From Niallia nealsonii (lineage in GTDB: Bacteria > Bacillota > Bacilli > Bacillales > Cytobacillaceae), in assembly GCF_002835805.1 (NCBI RefSeq), contig NZ_PISE01000007.1:40759-104758 (forward strand): a stretch of 64,000 nt of DNA. Reading direction: 5' to 3'. Of the stretch, positions 50,038 to 62,073 are shown one piece after another; position 1 is the first letter of the stretch; the number at the start of each line of letters is the position of its first letter. Under the pieces are notes generated by a model that saw only the letters and a list, made by a program, of their open reading frames with translations, was not told where the DNA came from and made no database searches. The position numbers and the translations under genes were made by a program.

Positions 50038-50062
50038 CTATTTTCCATCCTCCAGCTTATCC

Positions 50063-51598
50063 TTAATGTTTGAAATGTCTTACTCCTGTTAAGACCATCG
50101 CAATTCCATATTCGTTAGCTTTTTTAATAGAATCTTCATCTCTAATACTTCCGCCTGTTTGAATAATCGCTGTGATTCCAGCTTTAGCAGCAGCTTCTAC
50201 CGTATCATCCATTGGGAAAAATGCATCCGAAGCAAGAACTGCTCCAACACTTTTTTCACCAGCTTGTTCTAACGCAATTTTCGCTGCGCCAACACGATTC
50301 ATTTGTCCTGCCCCAATACCTAATGTCATATCTTTATCATTAACAACGATAGCATTCGATTTAACATGTTTTACAATTTTCCAACCGAATTTTAAAGCTT
50401 CCCATTCCTCATCTGTTGGTTTCTTTTCTGTCGGAATAGAAATTGTTGCATCGTCTAATGTGTAACAGTCAAAGTCCTGTGTAAGCAATCCGCCTTCAAT
50501 AGAAGTAAATTTCATTTCTTTTGTATTTAGAGCATCAAAAGGAATTGTCAGCAAACGCAAGTTCTTTTTCCCTTTCAAAATAGTTAATGCTTCTTCAGAG
50601 AAAGATGGAGCGATGATAATTTCTAAGAAAATTTCATGAAGTTTTTTCGCTGTTTCAGCATCAACTTCTCTATTTAATGCAATAATGCCGCCAAAAATAG
50701 AAACTGGATCTGCTGCAAATGCTTTTGAAAAGGCCGTAAAAATATCAGATCCTGTTCCTACTCCGCAAGGATTGCTATGTTTTATAGCTACTGCTGCAGG
50801 TTCTTTAAATTCTTTTACAATTTGAATAGCTGCATCAGCATCATTAATATTATTGTAAGATAATTCTTTGCCATGTAACTGCTTTGCATTTGCTATCGAA
50901 AAAGCCGAACCTAGTGGTCTTCGGTAAAACGCTGCTTTTTGATGAGGATTTTCACCATAGCGCAATGATTGTGCTAATTCATAGGTTACTGTTAGTTTCT
51001 CCGGCGTACTTTCTTCTGTTAATTCTGTCATATATTGTGCAATCATCGCATCATAGCTAGCTGTATGGCGGAATACCTTTGCAGCAAGTCTGCGTCTTGT
51101 GTCAAAGGTTACTTCGTCCTTGCTTTTTAATTCTTTCACAACTGTAGCATAATCGCTAGGATCAACTACTACTGTTACATACTGATGGTTTTTCGCCGAA
51201 GCACGAAGCATAGTCGGTCCGCCAATATCAATATTTTCAATCGCATCTTCGACTGTTACATCTGGTTTGGCAATTGTCTCTTGGAAAGGATAAAGATTCA
51301 CACAAACAATCTGAATTGGATCAATTTTATGTTCATTTAATTGCTCTTGATGACTTGGTTCGTCAAATTTCGCAAGCAAGCCGCCATGAATATATGGATT
51401 TAATGTTTTCACTCGGCCTTCTAAAATTTCAGGAAATCCTGTTACATCACTTACACTTAATACAGGAATGCCGCTGTCTTGAATAGCCTTTTTTGTACCG
51501 CCCGTTGAAATTAGCTCATATCCTAATTCATGAAGTTCTTTTGCAAAATCTGTAATACCCGTTTTGTCCGATACGCTTATTAACGCCCTTTTTTTCAT
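50063..51598 (-). CDS. purH: Bifunctional AICAR transformylase/IMP cyclohydrolase
   Basis: 511 aa. N-terminal cyclohydrolase ('[16 protein letters not shown]', '[10 protein letters not shown]', '[14 protein letters not shown]') and C-terminal transformylase ('[14 protein letters not shown]', '[15 protein letters not shown]', '[18 protein letters not shown]'). Catalyses the last two steps to IMP. 25 bp before purD. Confidence 0.97.
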   Translation of the reverse strand: MKKRALISVSDKTGITDFAKELHELGYELISTGGTKKAIQDSGIPVLSVSDVTGFPEILEGRVKTLNPYIHGGLLAKFDEPSHQEQLNEHKIDPIQIVCVNLYPFQETIAKPDVTVEDAIENIDIGGPTMLRASAKNHQYVTVVVDPSDYATVVKELKSKDEVTFDTRRRLAAKVFRHTASYDAMIAQYMTELTEESTPEKLTVTYELAQSLRYGENPHQKAAFYRRPLGSAFSIANAKQLHGKELSYNNINDADAAIQIVKEFKEPAAVAIKHSNPCGVGTGSDIFTAFSKAFAADPVSIFGGIIALNREVDAETAKKLHEIFLEIIIAPSFSEEALTILKGKKNLRLLTIPFDALNTKEMKFTSIEGGLLTQDFDCYTLDDATISIPTEKKPTDEEWEALKFGWKIVKHVKSNAIVVNDKDMTLGIGAGQMNRVGAAKIALEQAGEKSVGAVLASDAFFPMDDTVEAAAKAGITAIIQTGGSIRDEDSIKKANEYGIAMVLTGVRHFKH

Positions 51599-51679
51599 GT
51601 TGTTTTTCCCCCAAAAATTAATATTTAACGCATTTTTGCCAGTTTCATAACATGGAATCGTTAGAGTTCCCTGTTCTTG

Positions 51680-52240
51680 CTAAATAATGGTTTTAATCGT
51701 TTTAGGATAAAGCACATGTTCCAATGCATGAATTTTTTCTTGCAGACTTTCTTTTGTTTCATTAGCTGCAATGCTAATTTCTTGCTGTGCAATAATAGGA
51801 CCTGTATCCATCCCTTCATCTACATAATGTACGGTTACACCTGTTTGCTGCACTCCTGCTGTTAGTGCTTGTCCAATCGCATCTTTTCCCGGAAACTGCG
51901 GAAGTAAGGAAGGATGAATATTGACTATTCTTTGCGAATATGATTTCAAAAGCGTTTCACCAATTAAACGCATATAACCAGCTAATATAATCAGTTCTAT
52001 CTCATTAGCCTGTAATTCTTTTAATATAGCTTGTTCAAACTCATGTTTACTTACATAGTCACTTGCAGTAAACACAAACGAAGGGATACCATGTTGTTTT
52101 GCTCTTTCAATTACGTAAGCTTCCTGTTTGTCACAAACCAATAATCTAATATTTGCCTGTATTTCTTTTTTTTCCACAGCGTCAACGATTGCTTGAAAAT
52201 TCGATCCACTGCCTGATGCAAAAATAGCAATATTCTTCAT
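51680..52240 (-). CDS. purN: Phosphoribosylglycinamide formyltransferase
   Basis: 186 aa. 'IAIFASGSGSNFQAIVDA', catalytic Asn-His-Asp set seen in 'RIVNIHPSLLPQFPG' and 'VHYVDEGMDTGPIIAQ'. Uses 10-formyl-THF (step 3). 80 bp before purH. Confidence 0.96.
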   Translation of the reverse strand: MKNIAIFASGSGSNFQAIVDAVEKKEIQANIRLLVCDKQEAYVIERAKQHGIPSFVFTASDYVSKHEFEQAILKELQANEIELIILAGYMRLIGETLLKSYSQRIVNIHPSLLPQFPGKDAIGQALTAGVQQTGVTVHYVDEGMDTGPIIAQQEISIAANETKESLQEKIHALEHVLYPKTIKTII

Positions 52241-52256
52241 TTCATTTCCTCCGCTA

Positions 52257-53288
52257 TTATTTCAAGACGATATTGATTTCTCCGTCTCCTGTCACTTTGC
52301 CAATTGTATATGCTTTTTCTCCAATACTAGCAAAATGAGCTAAAGCCTCTTCTTCTACTGCTTGATCTACAGCTACAACCATTCCTGTTCCCATATTAAA
52401 GATATTATACATTTCTTGACGCTCTAGTTTTCCAATGGATTGCATTAATTCAAAAACTGCTGGCACTTCCCAGTTGCTTTCATAAAGTTCCATCCCTAAT
52501 CCATCTTTTAACATTCTTGGGATATTTTCTATGAATCCGCCACCAGTAATATGAGCTAGTCCTTTAATTTCGAATTGCTTTAGTGCAGACAATACAGATT
52601 TCACATAAATTTTCGTCGGTTTCAACAATTCTTCTCCTAATGTGCATCCCAATTCATCCACATAATCAGTTAGAGACATTTTTGCTTCCTCTAAAAATAG
52701 TTTTCTAACTAATGAATAACCATTGCTGTGAATGCCACTTGAAGCTAGTCCAATCAATACATCCCCAGGCTTGATATTCTCCCCTGTAATCAATTGGTCT
52801 TTTTCACAAGCACCAACAGCAAACCCTGCTAAATCATACTCTTCTTCACTATACATCCCAGGCATTTCAGCTGTTTCTCCACCAACTAAGGCACTGCCAG
52901 CTTGCTCACAGCCTTCTGCAATTCCTTTAACAATTGCTTCAATTTTTGCTGGCTCTGCTTTTCCACAAGCAATATAATCAAGGAAATAAATTGGTTCTGC
53001 TCCTTGTACAACAATATCATTTACACACATTGCCACAGCATCAATTCCAATGGTATCATGTCTGTCCATCATAAATGCAAGCATTAATTTTGTTCCAACA
53101 CCATCTGTTCCCGAAACTAATACAGGATTTTTCAAATTTAAAACAGATAAATCAAACATACCGCCAAATCCGCCAAGTCCGCCCATAACACCTGGTCTCA
53201 TTGTTTTCTTTACATGTTTTTTCATTCTTGTTACAGCTTCATATCCTGCTTCAATATTAACTCCTGCCTGTTTATAAGCTTCAGCCAT
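52257..53288 (-). CDS. purM: Phosphoribosylformylglycinamidine cyclo-ligase
   Basis: 343 aa. '[26 protein letters not shown]', '[19 protein letters not shown]', '[13 protein letters not shown]' and '[15 protein letters not shown]' are PurM signatures. Step 5. 16 bp before purN, but 150 bp after purF. Confidence 0.97.
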   Translation of the reverse strand: MAEAYKQAGVNIEAGYEAVTRMKKHVKKTMRPGVMGGLGGFGGMFDLSVLNLKNPVLVSGTDGVGTKLMLAFMMDRHDTIGIDAVAMCVNDIVVQGAEPIYFLDYIACGKAEPAKIEAIVKGIAEGCEQAGSALVGGETAEMPGMYSEEEYDLAGFAVGACEKDQLITGENIKPGDVLIGLASSGIHSNGYSLVRKLFLEEAKMSLTDYVDELGCTLGEELLKPTKIYVKSVLSALKQFEIKGLAHITGGGFIENIPRMLKDGLGMELYESNWEVPAVFELMQSIGKLERQEMYNIFNMGTGMVVAVDQAVEEEALAHFASIGEKAYTIGKVTGDGEINIVLK

Positions 53289-53347
53289 CTTAATCCTCCT
53301 ATGATTAAAACAAATCCAAATTTCGTATTATTCCATTTTTTGCAGCT

Positions 53348-53413
53348 AAAAAAACTCTTCCTGCTAGAGTATTTTTTCAAAAGAAAAGCGACATCCTAAC
53401 ATGCCGCTTTTTC
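53348..53413 (-). other. Tandem hairpins between purF and purM
   Basis: Minus strand: GAAAAAGCGGCAT-gttagg-ATGTCGCTTTTC, then ACTCT-agcagga-AGAGTTTTTTT. The second has the form of a weak intrinsic terminator inside the operon. Possible internal attenuation or processing point; not tested. Confidence 0.5.
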
Positions 53414-53438
53414 TTTTTTCTATAAACCATTCCACCTA

Positions 53439-54851
53439 TTACACTTTTTCATATGGATGCAGTGTCGATGGGTAAATTTCTGTAGGGTATTTTCCTGTAA
53501 AGCATGCTAAACAATGCCCTTTTGTTTCCCCTTCATCGGTTCTGCCAATTGCATCAATCATTCCTTCAGTGCTTAAGAATATTAAAGAATCTGCTCCAAT
53601 TAATTCGCGGAGCTCTTCCACAGAATATTTTGAGGCAATCAGTTCTTCTTTTGTCGATGTATCAATTCCATAGAAACATGGATTTTTAATTGGTGGTGAA
53701 CTAATTAATACATGCACTTCTGTTGCACCAGCTTCACGAAGCATTGTTACAATTCGTTTGCTTGTAGTACCACGAACGATAGAATCATCCACCATAATAA
53801 CCCGTTTTCCTTCTACAACACCACGAACAGGGGAAAGTTTCATTTTAACCCCTTGTTCTCTTAATGATTGGGAAGGCTGGATAAATGTTCTTCCTACATA
53901 ACGGTTTTTAATCAATCCTAATTCATATGGAATACCTGTAGCTTCTGCGTAACCAATCGCTGCAGAAATGCTGGAATCTGGTACCCCTGTTACAACATCT
54001 GCCTCTATTGGAGCTTCAATTGCAAGACGTTTCCCAAGGTTTTTGCGGGCTGTGTGAACATTTATGCCATTAATATTGCTGTCAGGTCTGGAAAAATAAA
54101 CATATTCCATTGTGCACATCGCATTATTAGATGCTACAGAAAACATTTCAGAACGGAAACCATTATCATCAATAATCAATAACTCTCCAGGTAAAACATC
54201 ACGGATAAATTCAGCACCTACTACATCAAATGCACATGTTTCCGATGCTACTACATAACCATCCCCTAATTTGCCTAAAGAAAGTGGTCTCATTCCATTT
54301 GGATCTAGTGCAACCATTAGTTCTGTCTCTGTCATAATTAAGAAAGCATATGCACCTTTCACCATTGTCAGCGCATTTTTCACACGCTCATTAAATGCTT
54401 GAAATCCGCCTCTTCTAATTAGATGAGCCACAACTTCTGTATCAGAACTTGTTTGAAAAATGCTGCCTTGTGCTTCTAATTGGCTTTTTAAGCCTGTTGC
54501 ATTAACTAAATTCCCATTATGAGCAAGTGCCATACTGCCGCTTTGGAAATGAAATAGTAAAGGCTGAACATTCTCATAGCCCCCGCCGCCTGCTGTTGCA
54601 TAACGCACATGACCAATAGCAGCTTTTCCAGTTAATTCACTCATTGCTTCTGGAGTGAATATTTCTGAAACTAAACCTTCCCCTTTCATTCCTTTTAGCT
54701 TTTTTCCATCTGTTGAAACAATGCCTGTACCTTCTTGACCTCGATGCTGCAGGCTATGAAGACCATAATAAGTTACTTGTGCAGCATCTTCATGTCCCCA
54801 AACACCAAATACTCCACATTCTTCATTTAAGCCTCTTATTTCAGCAAGCAT
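53439..54851 (-). CDS. purF: Glutamine phosphoribosylpyrophosphate amidotransferase
   Basis: 470 aa. Short propeptide of 11 residues before the catalytic cysteine: '[11 protein letters not shown]' then '[11 protein letters not shown]', as in the B. subtilis enzyme that is matured by cleavage. PRPP loop '[18 protein letters not shown]'. Cysteines in 'NPCFYGID' and 'GHCLACFTG' fit the 4Fe-4S cluster that makes this type oxygen-sensitive. Overlaps purL by 16 bp. Step 1 of the pathway. Confidence 0.97.
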   Translation of the reverse strand: MLAEIRGLNEECGVFGVWGHEDAAQVTYYGLHSLQHRGQEGTGIVSTDGKKLKGMKGEGLVSEIFTPEAMSELTGKAAIGHVRYATAGGGGYENVQPLLFHFQSGSMALAHNGNLVNATGLKSQLEAQGSIFQTSSDTEVVAHLIRRGGFQAFNERVKNALTMVKGAYAFLIMTETELMVALDPNGMRPLSLGKLGDGYVVASETCAFDVVGAEFIRDVLPGELLIIDDNGFRSEMFSVASNNAMCTMEYVYFSRPDSNINGINVHTARKNLGKRLAIEAPIEADVVTGVPDSSISAAIGYAEATGIPYELGLIKNRYVGRTFIQPSQSLREQGVKMKLSPVRGVVEGKRVIMVDDSIVRGTTSKRIVTMLREAGATEVHVLISSPPIKNPCFYGIDTSTKEELIASKYSVEELRELIGADSLIFLSTEGMIDAIGRTDEGETKGHCLACFTGKYPTEIYPSTLHPYEKV

Positions 54852-57052
54852 GGAATTGCTCCTCTCCAGGCAGCTTCTAATGAGTCTACCTGCTCATTAA
54901 TCAGAATATTTTCCCCTTGGCTAATAGTAAGTGTGGCTGTGTTTGTTACTTCTCCAATTAATTGTGCAGAAACTAGTTGTTCGAATTTTTCTTTGTTTTC
55001 AGGTTTCACAGAAAGTAGGAATCTTGATTGTGTCTCACTGAATAATGCTGCAGCTGGTGTTCCATCCACTTTAATATCAGCACCTAATCCTTTAGATCCA
55101 AATAAACTTTCAGCAGCTGCAACCGCTAAGCCGCCTTCTGCTAAATCATGCGCTGATTCCACTACACCTGCACGAATTGCTTCTAATACCATAGCTTGAT
55201 ACGCTTTTTCTTTTTCCAAATCTAATTCAGGAGCTTTTCCGAAAATAGAACCTTCTACCATCTTCTGCAGTTCACTTCCGCCAAACTCTTGCTTAGTTTC
55301 TCCAAGAAGATAAATAATATCTCCTGATTCTTTAAATGCTTGTGTTGTAATATGGTCTGTATCTTTTATTAAACCAACCATCCCAATTACTGGTGTTGGA
55401 TAAATTGCTGTTCCATTTGTTTCATTGTATAAAGATACATTTCCACCAATTACTGGTGCATTTAGAGCAAGACATGCTTCACTAATGCCATCTGCTGCTT
55501 TTTCAATTTGCCAGAAGATTTCTGGCTTTTCTGGATTACCAAAATTTAAGTTATCTGTAATCGCTAAAGGTTCTCCACCAGAACATATAATATTTCTTGC
55601 TGCTTCAGCAACGGCAATTTTTCCGCCTGTTTCTGGATCAAGGTATAGATAACGAGCGTTACAGTCTGTTGTCATCGCTAATGCTTTTTTCGTATCGCGA
55701 ATGCGAACAACGGCTGCGTCAGAACCAGGAGCTACTACCGTATTTGTGCGAACCATATAATCATATTGATCATAAACCCATTCTTTGCTTGAAATAGTTG
55801 GCTGCTTTAATAAATTAGTTAAAGTTTCTCCATAGCTTTCAACGGCAGGAATAACATTTTCCATTTCTTGGAACTCTCGGAAATATTTTGGTTCACTTGA
55901 TGGCTTATGATAAACTGGAGCATCTTCTGCTAATGCATCAGCAGGAACATTTGCCACTACTTCCCCTTTATGAAGAAGACGAAGCATTTTATCATCTGTT
56001 ACTACTCCAATTGACACTGCTTCTAAATCGTATTTATAGAAAAGATCTTTTATTTCTTGTTCTCTTCCTTTTTTGACAACAATCAACATACGTTCTTGTG
56101 ATTCAGAAAGCATCATTTCATATGCTGTCATCCCTGTTTCACGCTGAGGCACTAAATCTAAGTTCATTTCAATTCCAGAACCAGCTTTACTTGCCATTTC
56201 TGCACTTGAACTTGCAAGACCTGCTGCTCCCATATCCTGAATTCCTACTAATGCATCTGATTGAATTAATTCTAAACATGCTTCTAACAGCAATTTTTCC
56301 ATAAATGGATCCCCAACTTGAACTGCTGGACGTTTTTCATCGGAATTCTCTGTTAATTCCTCCGAAGCAAACGTTGCTCCATGGATGCCATCTCGGCCAG
56401 TTTTGGCACCAACATACATTACTGTATTACCGACACCATGTGCTTGCCCCTTTTTAATATCTTCATGTTTGATTAATCCTACACACATTGCATTAACAAG
56501 TGGGTTGCCAGCATAAGAACTGTCAAATGCTATTTCTCCACCAACTGTTGGAATCCCAATACAGTTTCCATATCCTGCAATCCCTGCTACTACTTCTTTA
56601 AATAAATATTTTGTACGTTCATTATCTAATTCACCAAAACGCAAAGAGTTAAGAATAGCAATCGGTCTTGCACCCATAGAGAATACATCACGAATAATTC
56701 CGCCTACTCCTGTTGCAGCCCCTTGATATGGTTCAATTGCTGATGGATGGTTGTGGCTTTCAATTTTGAAAGCAACCGCTTGACCATCACCAATATCTAC
56801 AATTCCCGCTCCTTCTCCAGGACCTTGTAATACTTGTGGACCTGTTGTTGGGAATTTTTTTAGGACAGGTTTTGAATTTTTATAGCTGCAATGTTCAGAC
56901 CACATAACAGAGAACAATCCAGTCTCTGTATAATTAGGAAGTCGGCCTAGAATTTTCTCCACCATCGCAAATTCTTCGTCCGTTACACCCATCTGTTTGT
57001 AAATTTCTTCTGTTTTAATTTGTTCTGGACTTGGCTCAAGCATTAACGACAT
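54836..57052 (-). CDS. purL: Phosphoribosylformylglycinamidine synthase, synthetase subunit
   Basis: 738 aa small-type PurL that needs PurS and PurQ. '[20 protein letters not shown]', '[24 protein letters not shown]' in part, '[20 protein letters not shown]' and '[12 protein letters not shown]' are present. Step 4. Overlaps purQ by 17 bp. Confidence 0.97.
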   Translation of the reverse strand: MSLMLEPSPEQIKTEEIYKQMGVTDEEFAMVEKILGRLPNYTETGLFSVMWSEHCSYKNSKPVLKKFPTTGPQVLQGPGEGAGIVDIGDGQAVAFKIESHNHPSAIEPYQGAATGVGGIIRDVFSMGARPIAILNSLRFGELDNERTKYLFKEVVAGIAGYGNCIGIPTVGGEIAFDSSYAGNPLVNAMCVGLIKHEDIKKGQAHGVGNTVMYVGAKTGRDGIHGATFASEELTENSDEKRPAVQVGDPFMEKLLLEACLELIQSDALVGIQDMGAAGLASSSAEMASKAGSGIEMNLDLVPQRETGMTAYEMMLSESQERMLIVVKKGREQEIKDLFYKYDLEAVSIGVVTDDKMLRLLHKGEVVANVPADALAEDAPVYHKPSSEPKYFREFQEMENVIPAVESYGETLTNLLKQPTISSKEWVYDQYDYMVRTNTVVAPGSDAAVVRIRDTKKALAMTTDCNARYLYLDPETGGKIAVAEAARNIICSGGEPLAITDNLNFGNPEKPEIFWQIEKAADGISEACLALNAPVIGGNVSLYNETNGTAIYPTPVIGMVGLIKDTDHITTQAFKESGDIIYLLGETKQEFGGSELQKMVEGSIFGKAPELDLEKEKAYQAMVLEAIRAGVVESAHDLAEGGLAVAAAESLFGSKGLGADIKVDGTPAAALFSETQSRFLLSVKPENKEKFEQLVSAQLIGEVTNTATLTISQGENILINEQVDSLEAAWRGAIPCLLK

Positions 57053-57722
57053 TTGCTTCCCTCCACTGTTTAACGATTGATTGGAATATTTTCAGACCAT
57101 CTGCTCCACCTAATAGTTCATCGACAGCTCTTTCAGGGTGTGGCATCATTCCAAGGACATTTCCCTTTTCATTCGTAATTCCTGCAATATTTTCTAAACT
57201 TCCGTTTGGATTTATACCATTGTAAGTAAAAATAATTTGATTATTTTCTTGTAATTTAGCAAGTGTTTCCTCATCGCAATAGTAGTTTCCTTCACCATGT
57301 GCGATAGGAATAGTTATCACTTCTTCTTCCTTATACACGGAAGAAAACATCGATTGATTGTTTGCTACCTTTAATTCCACAGGACGGCAAATAAATTTTA
57401 GACTGTCATTTCTTCTCATAGCACCTGGTAGAAGTCCTGCCTCTAATAAAATTTGAAATCCATTACACACACCCAATACTGGTTTTCCAGCTTCAGCAGC
57501 TTTTATAACTTCTTTCATCACATTACTGAATCTTGCAATTGCACCAGTACGCAAATAATCTCCATATGAGAATCCGCCTGGCAGTAGAATTCCGTCAAAC
57601 CCTTCCAAGCTTTCAGTATCATGCCATACGTATTCTACTTCTTCCCCTAACTCATCCTTAATTGCATGGAACATGTCGACATCACAATTGGATCCTGGAA
57701 ATACGATTACTGCGAATTTCAC
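57036..57722 (-). CDS. purQ: Phosphoribosylformylglycinamidine synthase, glutaminase subunit
   Basis: 228 aa class I glutaminase. Nucleophile Cys in '[20 protein letters not shown]', His/Glu in '[15 protein letters not shown]'. Supplies ammonia to PurL. Overlaps purS by 4 bp. Confidence 0.97.
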   Translation of the reverse strand: MKFAVIVFPGSNCDVDMFHAIKDELGEEVEYVWHDTESLEGFDGILLPGGFSYGDYLRTGAIARFSNVMKEVIKAAEAGKPVLGVCNGFQILLEAGLLPGAMRRNDSLKFICRPVELKVANNQSMFSSVYKEEEVITIPIAHGEGNYYCDEETLAKLQENNQIIFTYNGINPNGSLENIAGITNEKGNVLGMMPHPERAVDELLGGADGLKIFQSIVKQWREANVVNA

Positions 57723-57973
57723 AGTGCAACAACCTCCTCAATCTCATAGCTATAGTCTTCAATTACTGTATTAGCTAATAATTTTTCGCACATTTCTTTT
57801 ACTATTTCATCCACATTTCTTTCTGACTTTTCAATTGTGAGTTCTAAGTATTTACCAATACGTACATCACTTACTTCCTTATACTCTAAAGAATGAAGAG
57901 AACCTTTTACAGCATTCCCCTGTGGATCTAATACACTCTCTCTTAATGTGATATATACTTTAACTTTAAACAT
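57719..57973 (-). CDS. purS: Phosphoribosylformylglycinamidine synthase, PurS subunit
   Basis: 84 aa. '[20 protein letters not shown]' and '[12 protein letters not shown]' are typical PurS. It bridges PurL and PurQ in the FGAM synthase complex. Overlaps purC by 8 bp. Confidence 0.95.
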   Translation of the reverse strand: MFKVKVYITLRESVLDPQGNAVKGSLHSLEYKEVSDVRIGKYLELTIEKSERNVDEIVKEMCEKLLANTVIEDYSYEIEEVVAL

Positions 57974-58685
57974 GTTGTTGTCCCCCTAATCTTGTTAAGA
58001 TATTCTCATATGCTTCTGTTAAATTTCCTAAATCTCTGCGAAAAACATCTTTATCTAGTTTTTCATTTGTATTTTTATCCCAAAGTCGGCAAGTATCAGG
58101 CGATATTTCATCTGCAAGAAGAACCTCACCATTTTTATCTTTCCCAAACTCTAATTTAAAGTCTATTAATTGAATGCCTAATGCTGAGAAAAATTTGCTT
58201 AACACGCCGTTTACTTCTAATGCTTTCTTCTTCAGCAACTCAACTTCTTCTGCCTCAGCAAGTTTTAGCTCTTCGATATGGGCCTCGATAATTAGCGGAT
58301 CGCCTAGTGCATCATCTTTATAATAAAATTCAACAATCGGCTTTGATAACGGTAGTCCCTCTTTTATTCCTAATCTTTTTGAAAAACTGCCTGCTGCAAC
58401 ATTCCTTACAACTACCTCTAATGGAATAATGCTTACTTTTTTAACCAACTGTTCTGTTTCAGAAATTCTTTCCACAAAGTGAGACTGAATTCCTAATTCT
58501 TGTAACTTTAAAAATAATAAACTAGTAATTTCATTATTTAAGCGGCCTTTTCCAGTTATATCCGCTTTTTTTTCGCCATTAAAAGCTGTTGCAGAGTCCT
58601 TATATTCTAACCAAACAATATTTTCATCATCGGTTCCGTATACTCTTTTTGCTTTTCCTTCATACAATAAAGCTCTCTTTTCCAT
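57966..58685 (-). CDS. purC: SAICAR synthase
   Basis: 239 aa from ATG 58685 (AAGGAG nine bases upstream; an in-frame start at 58757 has none). 'LLYEGKAKRVY', 'VEVVVRNVAAGSFSKRLG', 'LIDFKLEFGK', 'LADEISPDTCRLWD'. Step 7 of IMP synthesis. Confidence 0.97.
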   Translation of the reverse strand: MEKRALLYEGKAKRVYGTDDENIVWLEYKDSATAFNGEKKADITGKGRLNNEITSLLFLKLQELGIQSHFVERISETEQLVKKVSIIPLEVVVRNVAAGSFSKRLGIKEGLPLSKPIVEFYYKDDALGDPLIIEAHIEELKLAEAEEVELLKKKALEVNGVLSKFFSALGIQLIDFKLEFGKDKNGEVLLADEISPDTCRLWDKNTNEKLDKDVFRRDLGNLTEAYENILTRLGGQQHV

Positions 58686-58763
58686 TTGAAGAGTCTCCTT
58701 ATCAAAAAAATTAGGGATAAAACGAAAATCTATAAACTCAATTTTAGCATGATTCAAAATTTT

Positions 58764-58804
58764 TGAACTGCTAGACCTCCCTCATTTGGGAGAGAGTCCA
58801 GCAT
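58764..58804 (-). other. Hairpin between purB and purC
   Basis: Minus strand GCTGGACTCTCTCCC-aaatga-GGGAGGTCTAGC forms a strong, slightly imperfect stem with no T-run after it. Likely an mRNA stability or processing element. Confidence 0.5.
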
Positions 58805-58812
58805 TATTTTTT

Positions 58813-60105
58813 TTATAGACCAAGACGGGTGAAAATTGTATCAACATGTTTAATATGGAAATGATAATCGAAGCAGTCATCAATTTCTTCTTTTGTCAGC
58901 TTAGAAGAAATCAATTCATCTGCATCAACAAGTTCACGGAAAGGAACTTGTTTTTCCCATGATTCCATTGCTCTCGGCTGTACCGTATCATATGCTTCTT
59001 CTCTTGTTAAACCTTTGTCAATTAGAGCAAGCAATACACGTTGTGAATAAATTAAACCTAAAGTACGGTCCATATTTCGTTTCATATTTTCCGGATATAC
59101 AGTTAGATTCTTTACGATATTGCTAAAGCGATTTAACATGTAATTTAGAGCAATCGTTGCATCTGGGATGATAATGCGTTCTGCGGAAGAATGAGAAATA
59201 TCTCTTTCATGCCATAATGGAACATTTTCATATGCAGTTAGCATATATCCACGAATAACTCTTGCAAGACCAGCCATATTTTCTGAACCGATTGGATTGC
59301 GTTTATGCGGCATTGCAGAAGAACCTTTTTGGCCTTTTGCGAAGAATTCTTCTACTTCTCTTGTTTCACTTTTTTGAAGCCCACGAATTTCTACTGCAAA
59401 CTTTTCAATGGAACTAGCAATTAATGCAAGTGTTGACATATAATCAGCATGGCGATCACGCTGTAATGTTTGTGTTGAAATTGGTGCTGGTTTTAAACCT
59501 AATTGTTCACATACATATTGTTCAACAAATGGATCAATATTTGCATAAGTTCCTACTGCACCTGAAATTTTACCGTATTCGATGCCAGCAGCAGCAGCTT
59601 TAAATCTTTCTAAATTCCGCTTCATTTCTTCATGCCATAAAGCTAATTTTAAACCAAAAGTAGTTGGTTCTGCGTGTACCCCATGTGTACGTCCCATCAT
59701 TACGGTATATTTATGCTCTTGTGCCTTATTTTTTAATACTTCAATGAAGCTTTCGATATCCTTTAAAATAATTTCATTCGCCTGTCTAATCAAGTAAGAA
59801 AGTGCTGTATCTACAACATCTGTAGAAGTTAACCCATAGTGCACCCATTTTCTTTCTTCCCCAAGCGTCTCTGAAACTGCTCTTGTAAAAGCAACTACGT
59901 CATGTCTTGTGTCTTGCTCAATTTCTTGAATTCGGTTGATATCAAAAGAAGCATTTTCACGAATTTTTTTTACATCTTCTTCTGGAATTTCTCCTAGTTT
60001 TACCCATGCTTCACATGCAAGTATTTCTACTTCTAGCCATGCTTGAAAACGATTTTGTTCTGTCCAAATATTACCCATTTCTGGTCTTGTGTAACGATCG
60101 ATCAT
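58813..60105 (-). CDS. purB: Adenylosuccinate lyase
   Basis: 430 aa of the fumarase/aspartase superfamily. '[19 protein letters not shown]', '[18 protein letters not shown]' and the signature '[19 protein letters not shown]'. Works twice: SAICAR to AICAR, and adenylosuccinate to AMP. Three bases separate it from purK. Confidence 0.97.
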   Translation of the reverse strand: MIDRYTRPEMGNIWTEQNRFQAWLEVEILACEAWVKLGEIPEEDVKKIRENASFDINRIQEIEQDTRHDVVAFTRAVSETLGEERKWVHYGLTSTDVVDTALSYLIRQANEIILKDIESFIEVLKNKAQEHKYTVMMGRTHGVHAEPTTFGLKLALWHEEMKRNLERFKAAAAGIEYGKISGAVGTYANIDPFVEQYVCEQLGLKPAPISTQTLQRDRHADYMSTLALIASSIEKFAVEIRGLQKSETREVEEFFAKGQKGSSAMPHKRNPIGSENMAGLARVIRGYMLTAYENVPLWHERDISHSSAERIIIPDATIALNYMLNRFSNIVKNLTVYPENMKRNMDRTLGLIYSQRVLLALIDKGLTREEAYDTVQPRAMESWEKQVPFRELVDADELISSKLTKEEIDDCFDYHFHIKHVDTIFTRLGL

Positions 60106-60108
60106 CTC

Positions 60109-61266
60109 TTATCCTCCGATTTTTTCTGTCTGTAAATTCCATATGTTAGTATTTTCGATTTCATCTAAAGCAATTTCAACAGATGACCGAAGCAATGTTG
60201 CATGCCCCATTTTTCTTTTTTCCTTGGGATCTTCTTTTCCATATAGATGGATTTTCCAATCTTGAAGGTCCCCTATTTTGTTGATAATCTTCTCTTGATG
60301 TTCCCCTAAAATATTAACCATTACAGCAGGTCTTAGTAGTCTAGTACTAGCAAGTGGCCAATTGCAGATAGCCCGGATATGCTGTTCAAATTGAGAAGTT
60401 TCACAAGCCTCAATTGTATAATGTCCTGAGTTATGTGGTCTTGGAGCCAACTCATTAATATAAATTTCATCGTTTGCTGCTAAGAACATTTCAACAGCCA
60501 ATGTACCTGTTAAATTTAGAAACTCTGCTAATTTATTCGCTTTTTCAATCGCTAATTCTTTTGCATATTCAGTTATTCTTGCAGGAACAATGGACTCATG
60601 TAAAATATTATTGATATGAATATTCTCACTTACAGGAAAAACAGTGTTTTCGCCTTTTTGGCTTCTTGTAACGATAACCGATATTTCTTTCTCAAATGGA
60701 ATCCAGCTCTCTAATACACAAGGACCATTGTTTAACAGCAATTCCGCCTCTTCAATTTGACTGCTTTCCTTTATAACATATTGGCCTTTTCCATCATAAC
60801 CTCCACGAGCTGTTTTTAAAACAGCTGGATAGCCTAATTCAGATAAACCTTCTCTAATATCCACAGGCTCTTCAATGATTTTGTATGGAGCTACTTTAAC
60901 GCCCGCTTGCTCTATAGCCTGTTTTTCTTTGATGCGATCTTGTGTAATTTCCAATAATTCTGATCCTTGAGGCACATTCGCATTTTTTTTCAGCCAATCT
61001 AATGCAGCAGCATCGATGTTTTCAAATTCGTACGTAATAACGTCACTTACCTTTGACAGTTCCTGTATTGCAGTAATACTATCATATGCATCGACTATTT
61101 TATAATCGGCTACTTGCCCACAAGGAGAATCTTCCACCGGATCTAAGACTGCAATTCGAAAGCCTTGTGCCTTTGCCGCTAGTGCCATCATTCTTCCTAA
61201 TTGCCCACCGCCAATGATACCAATTGTTTGACCTGGCAGAATCATTGAATTAGACAAGCTCATCAC
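60109..61266 (-). CDS. purK: N5-carboxyaminoimidazole ribonucleotide synthase
   Basis: 385 aa ATP-grasp enzyme. '[21 protein letters not shown]', '[17 protein letters not shown]', '[18 protein letters not shown]'. GTG (61266) or the adjoining ATG (61263) may start; GAGG lies upstream. Overlaps purE by 17 bp. Step 6a. Confidence 0.96.
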   Translation of the reverse strand: MMSLSNSMILPGQTIGIIGGGQLGRMMALAAKAQGFRIAVLDPVEDSPCGQVADYKIVDAYDSITAIQELSKVSDVITYEFENIDAAALDWLKKNANVPQGSELLEITQDRIKEKQAIEQAGVKVAPYKIIEEPVDIREGLSELGYPAVLKTARGGYDGKGQYVIKESSQIEEAELLLNNGPCVLESWIPFEKEISVIVTRSQKGENTVFPVSENIHINNILHESIVPARITEYAKELAIEKANKLAEFLNLTGTLAVEMFLAANDEIYINELAPRPHNSGHYTIEACETSQFEQHIRAICNWPLASTRLLRPAVMVNILGEHQEKIINKIGDLQDWKIHLYGKEDPKEKRKMGHATLLRSSVEIALDEIENTNIWNLQTEKIGG

Positions 61267-61738
61267 TACTTTCTATAACCTCATTTTTCGTTTTTTCTCT
61301 CAATCGATTAAGTTTTTCTGCCAATGCAAGGTCTGTTGTGCCAAGCATTTGTGCTGCCAGCAGTCCCGCATTTATTGCACCTGCTTTGCCAATTGCCACC
61401 GTTGCAACTGGTACTCCTCCTGGCATTTGAACAATCGACAATAGAGAATCTAGACCATTTAGCGCTTTTGACTGAACAGGTACACCAATAACCGGCAATG
61501 TTGTTTTTGCTGCAACCATACCTGGCAAATGCGCCGCTCCTCCCGCTCCTGCAATAATCACTTTAATGCCTTTATCTCTTGCTTCTTCTGCATATTTAAA
61601 CATTAAATCAGGAGTTCGATGTGCTGAAACTACTTTTTTCTCATAGCTCACTTCAAGCTGATCTAGAATGTCACATGCATGTTTCATTGTTTCCCAATCT
61701 GATTTACTTCCCATGATAACGCCAATTTGAGCTGTCAT
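61250..61738 (-). CDS. purE: N5-CAIR mutase
   Basis: 162 aa. '[16 protein letters not shown]', '[16 protein letters not shown]', '[26 protein letters not shown]' in part. Class I PurE, paired with PurK. First gene of the purine operon; strong RBS AGGAGGG. Confidence 0.97.
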   Translation of the reverse strand: MTAQIGVIMGSKSDWETMKHACDILDQLEVSYEKKVVSAHRTPDLMFKYAEEARDKGIKVIIAGAGGAAHLPGMVAAKTTLPVIGVPVQSKALNGLDSLLSIVQMPGGVPVATVAIGKAGAINAGLLAAQMLGTTDLALAEKLNRLREKTKNEVIESSDELV

Positions 61739-61767
61739 CTTTTCCCTCCTGATACATAAATTACATA

Positions 61768-61822
61768 TAAAAAGCCCTAGTCAGATGCTTCTACTTATGA
61801 GAGAAAGTATCTGTCTAGGGCT
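61768..61822 (-). terminator. Attenuator terminator of the purine operon
   Basis: Minus strand AGCCCTAGACAGATAC...GCATCTGACTAGGGCT, a long stem, then TTTTT. Located between the aptamer and purE, it is the expression platform of the riboswitch. Confidence 0.88.
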
Positions 61823-61875
61823 AATAGAAAGAAAATAAAAACAAGGTATTTTCTTTCGCCGGCATCATTCACTTT

Positions 61876-61946
61876 CCCTCATAGTCCTGCAATTTACGGT
61901 TGCTGGGTAGAAACTTATGGGCCATATTCCCAATATTATATGAGGG
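61876..61946 (-). promoter_or_regulatory. Purine riboswitch aptamer, guanine-type
   Basis: The conserved core is intact on the minus strand: P1 CCCTCATA/TATGAGGG, then ATATGGCCCATAAGTTTCTA, CCGTAAAT and GGACTATG. The specificity base in GACTAT is C, which selects guanine or hypoxanthine rather than adenine (T at that place). With the terminator downstream this is an OFF switch for the pur operon. Confidence 0.96.
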
Positions 61947-61992
61947 CTATTAAATTTTTAAATTTGTTTTTTTATTTGTTTAGCACTATATC

Positions 61993-62022
61993 ATATTAAC
62001 AAGCAATTTCATAAATTGTCAA
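61993..62022 (-). promoter_or_regulatory. Purine operon promoter
   Basis: Minus strand TTGACA (62017-62022), 18-bp spacer, TAATAT (61993-61998). It precedes the riboswitch by about 45 bases. Confidence 0.65.
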
Positions 62023-62027
62023 TAAGA

Positions 62028-62071
62028 AAAATCGAACAATTAAACTTTCTTTACATTTAATGTTCGTGATT
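62028..62071. promoter_or_regulatory. Pair of PurR boxes
   Basis: AAAATCGAACAAT (62028-62040) matches the PurBox consensus AWWWCCGAACWWT at 12 of 13 bases. An inverted partner AATGTTCGTGATT (62059-62071) follows after 18 bases. Two opposed boxes upstream of the -35 are how PurR represses this operon in B. subtilis. Confidence 0.8.
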
Positions 62072-62073
62072 TA

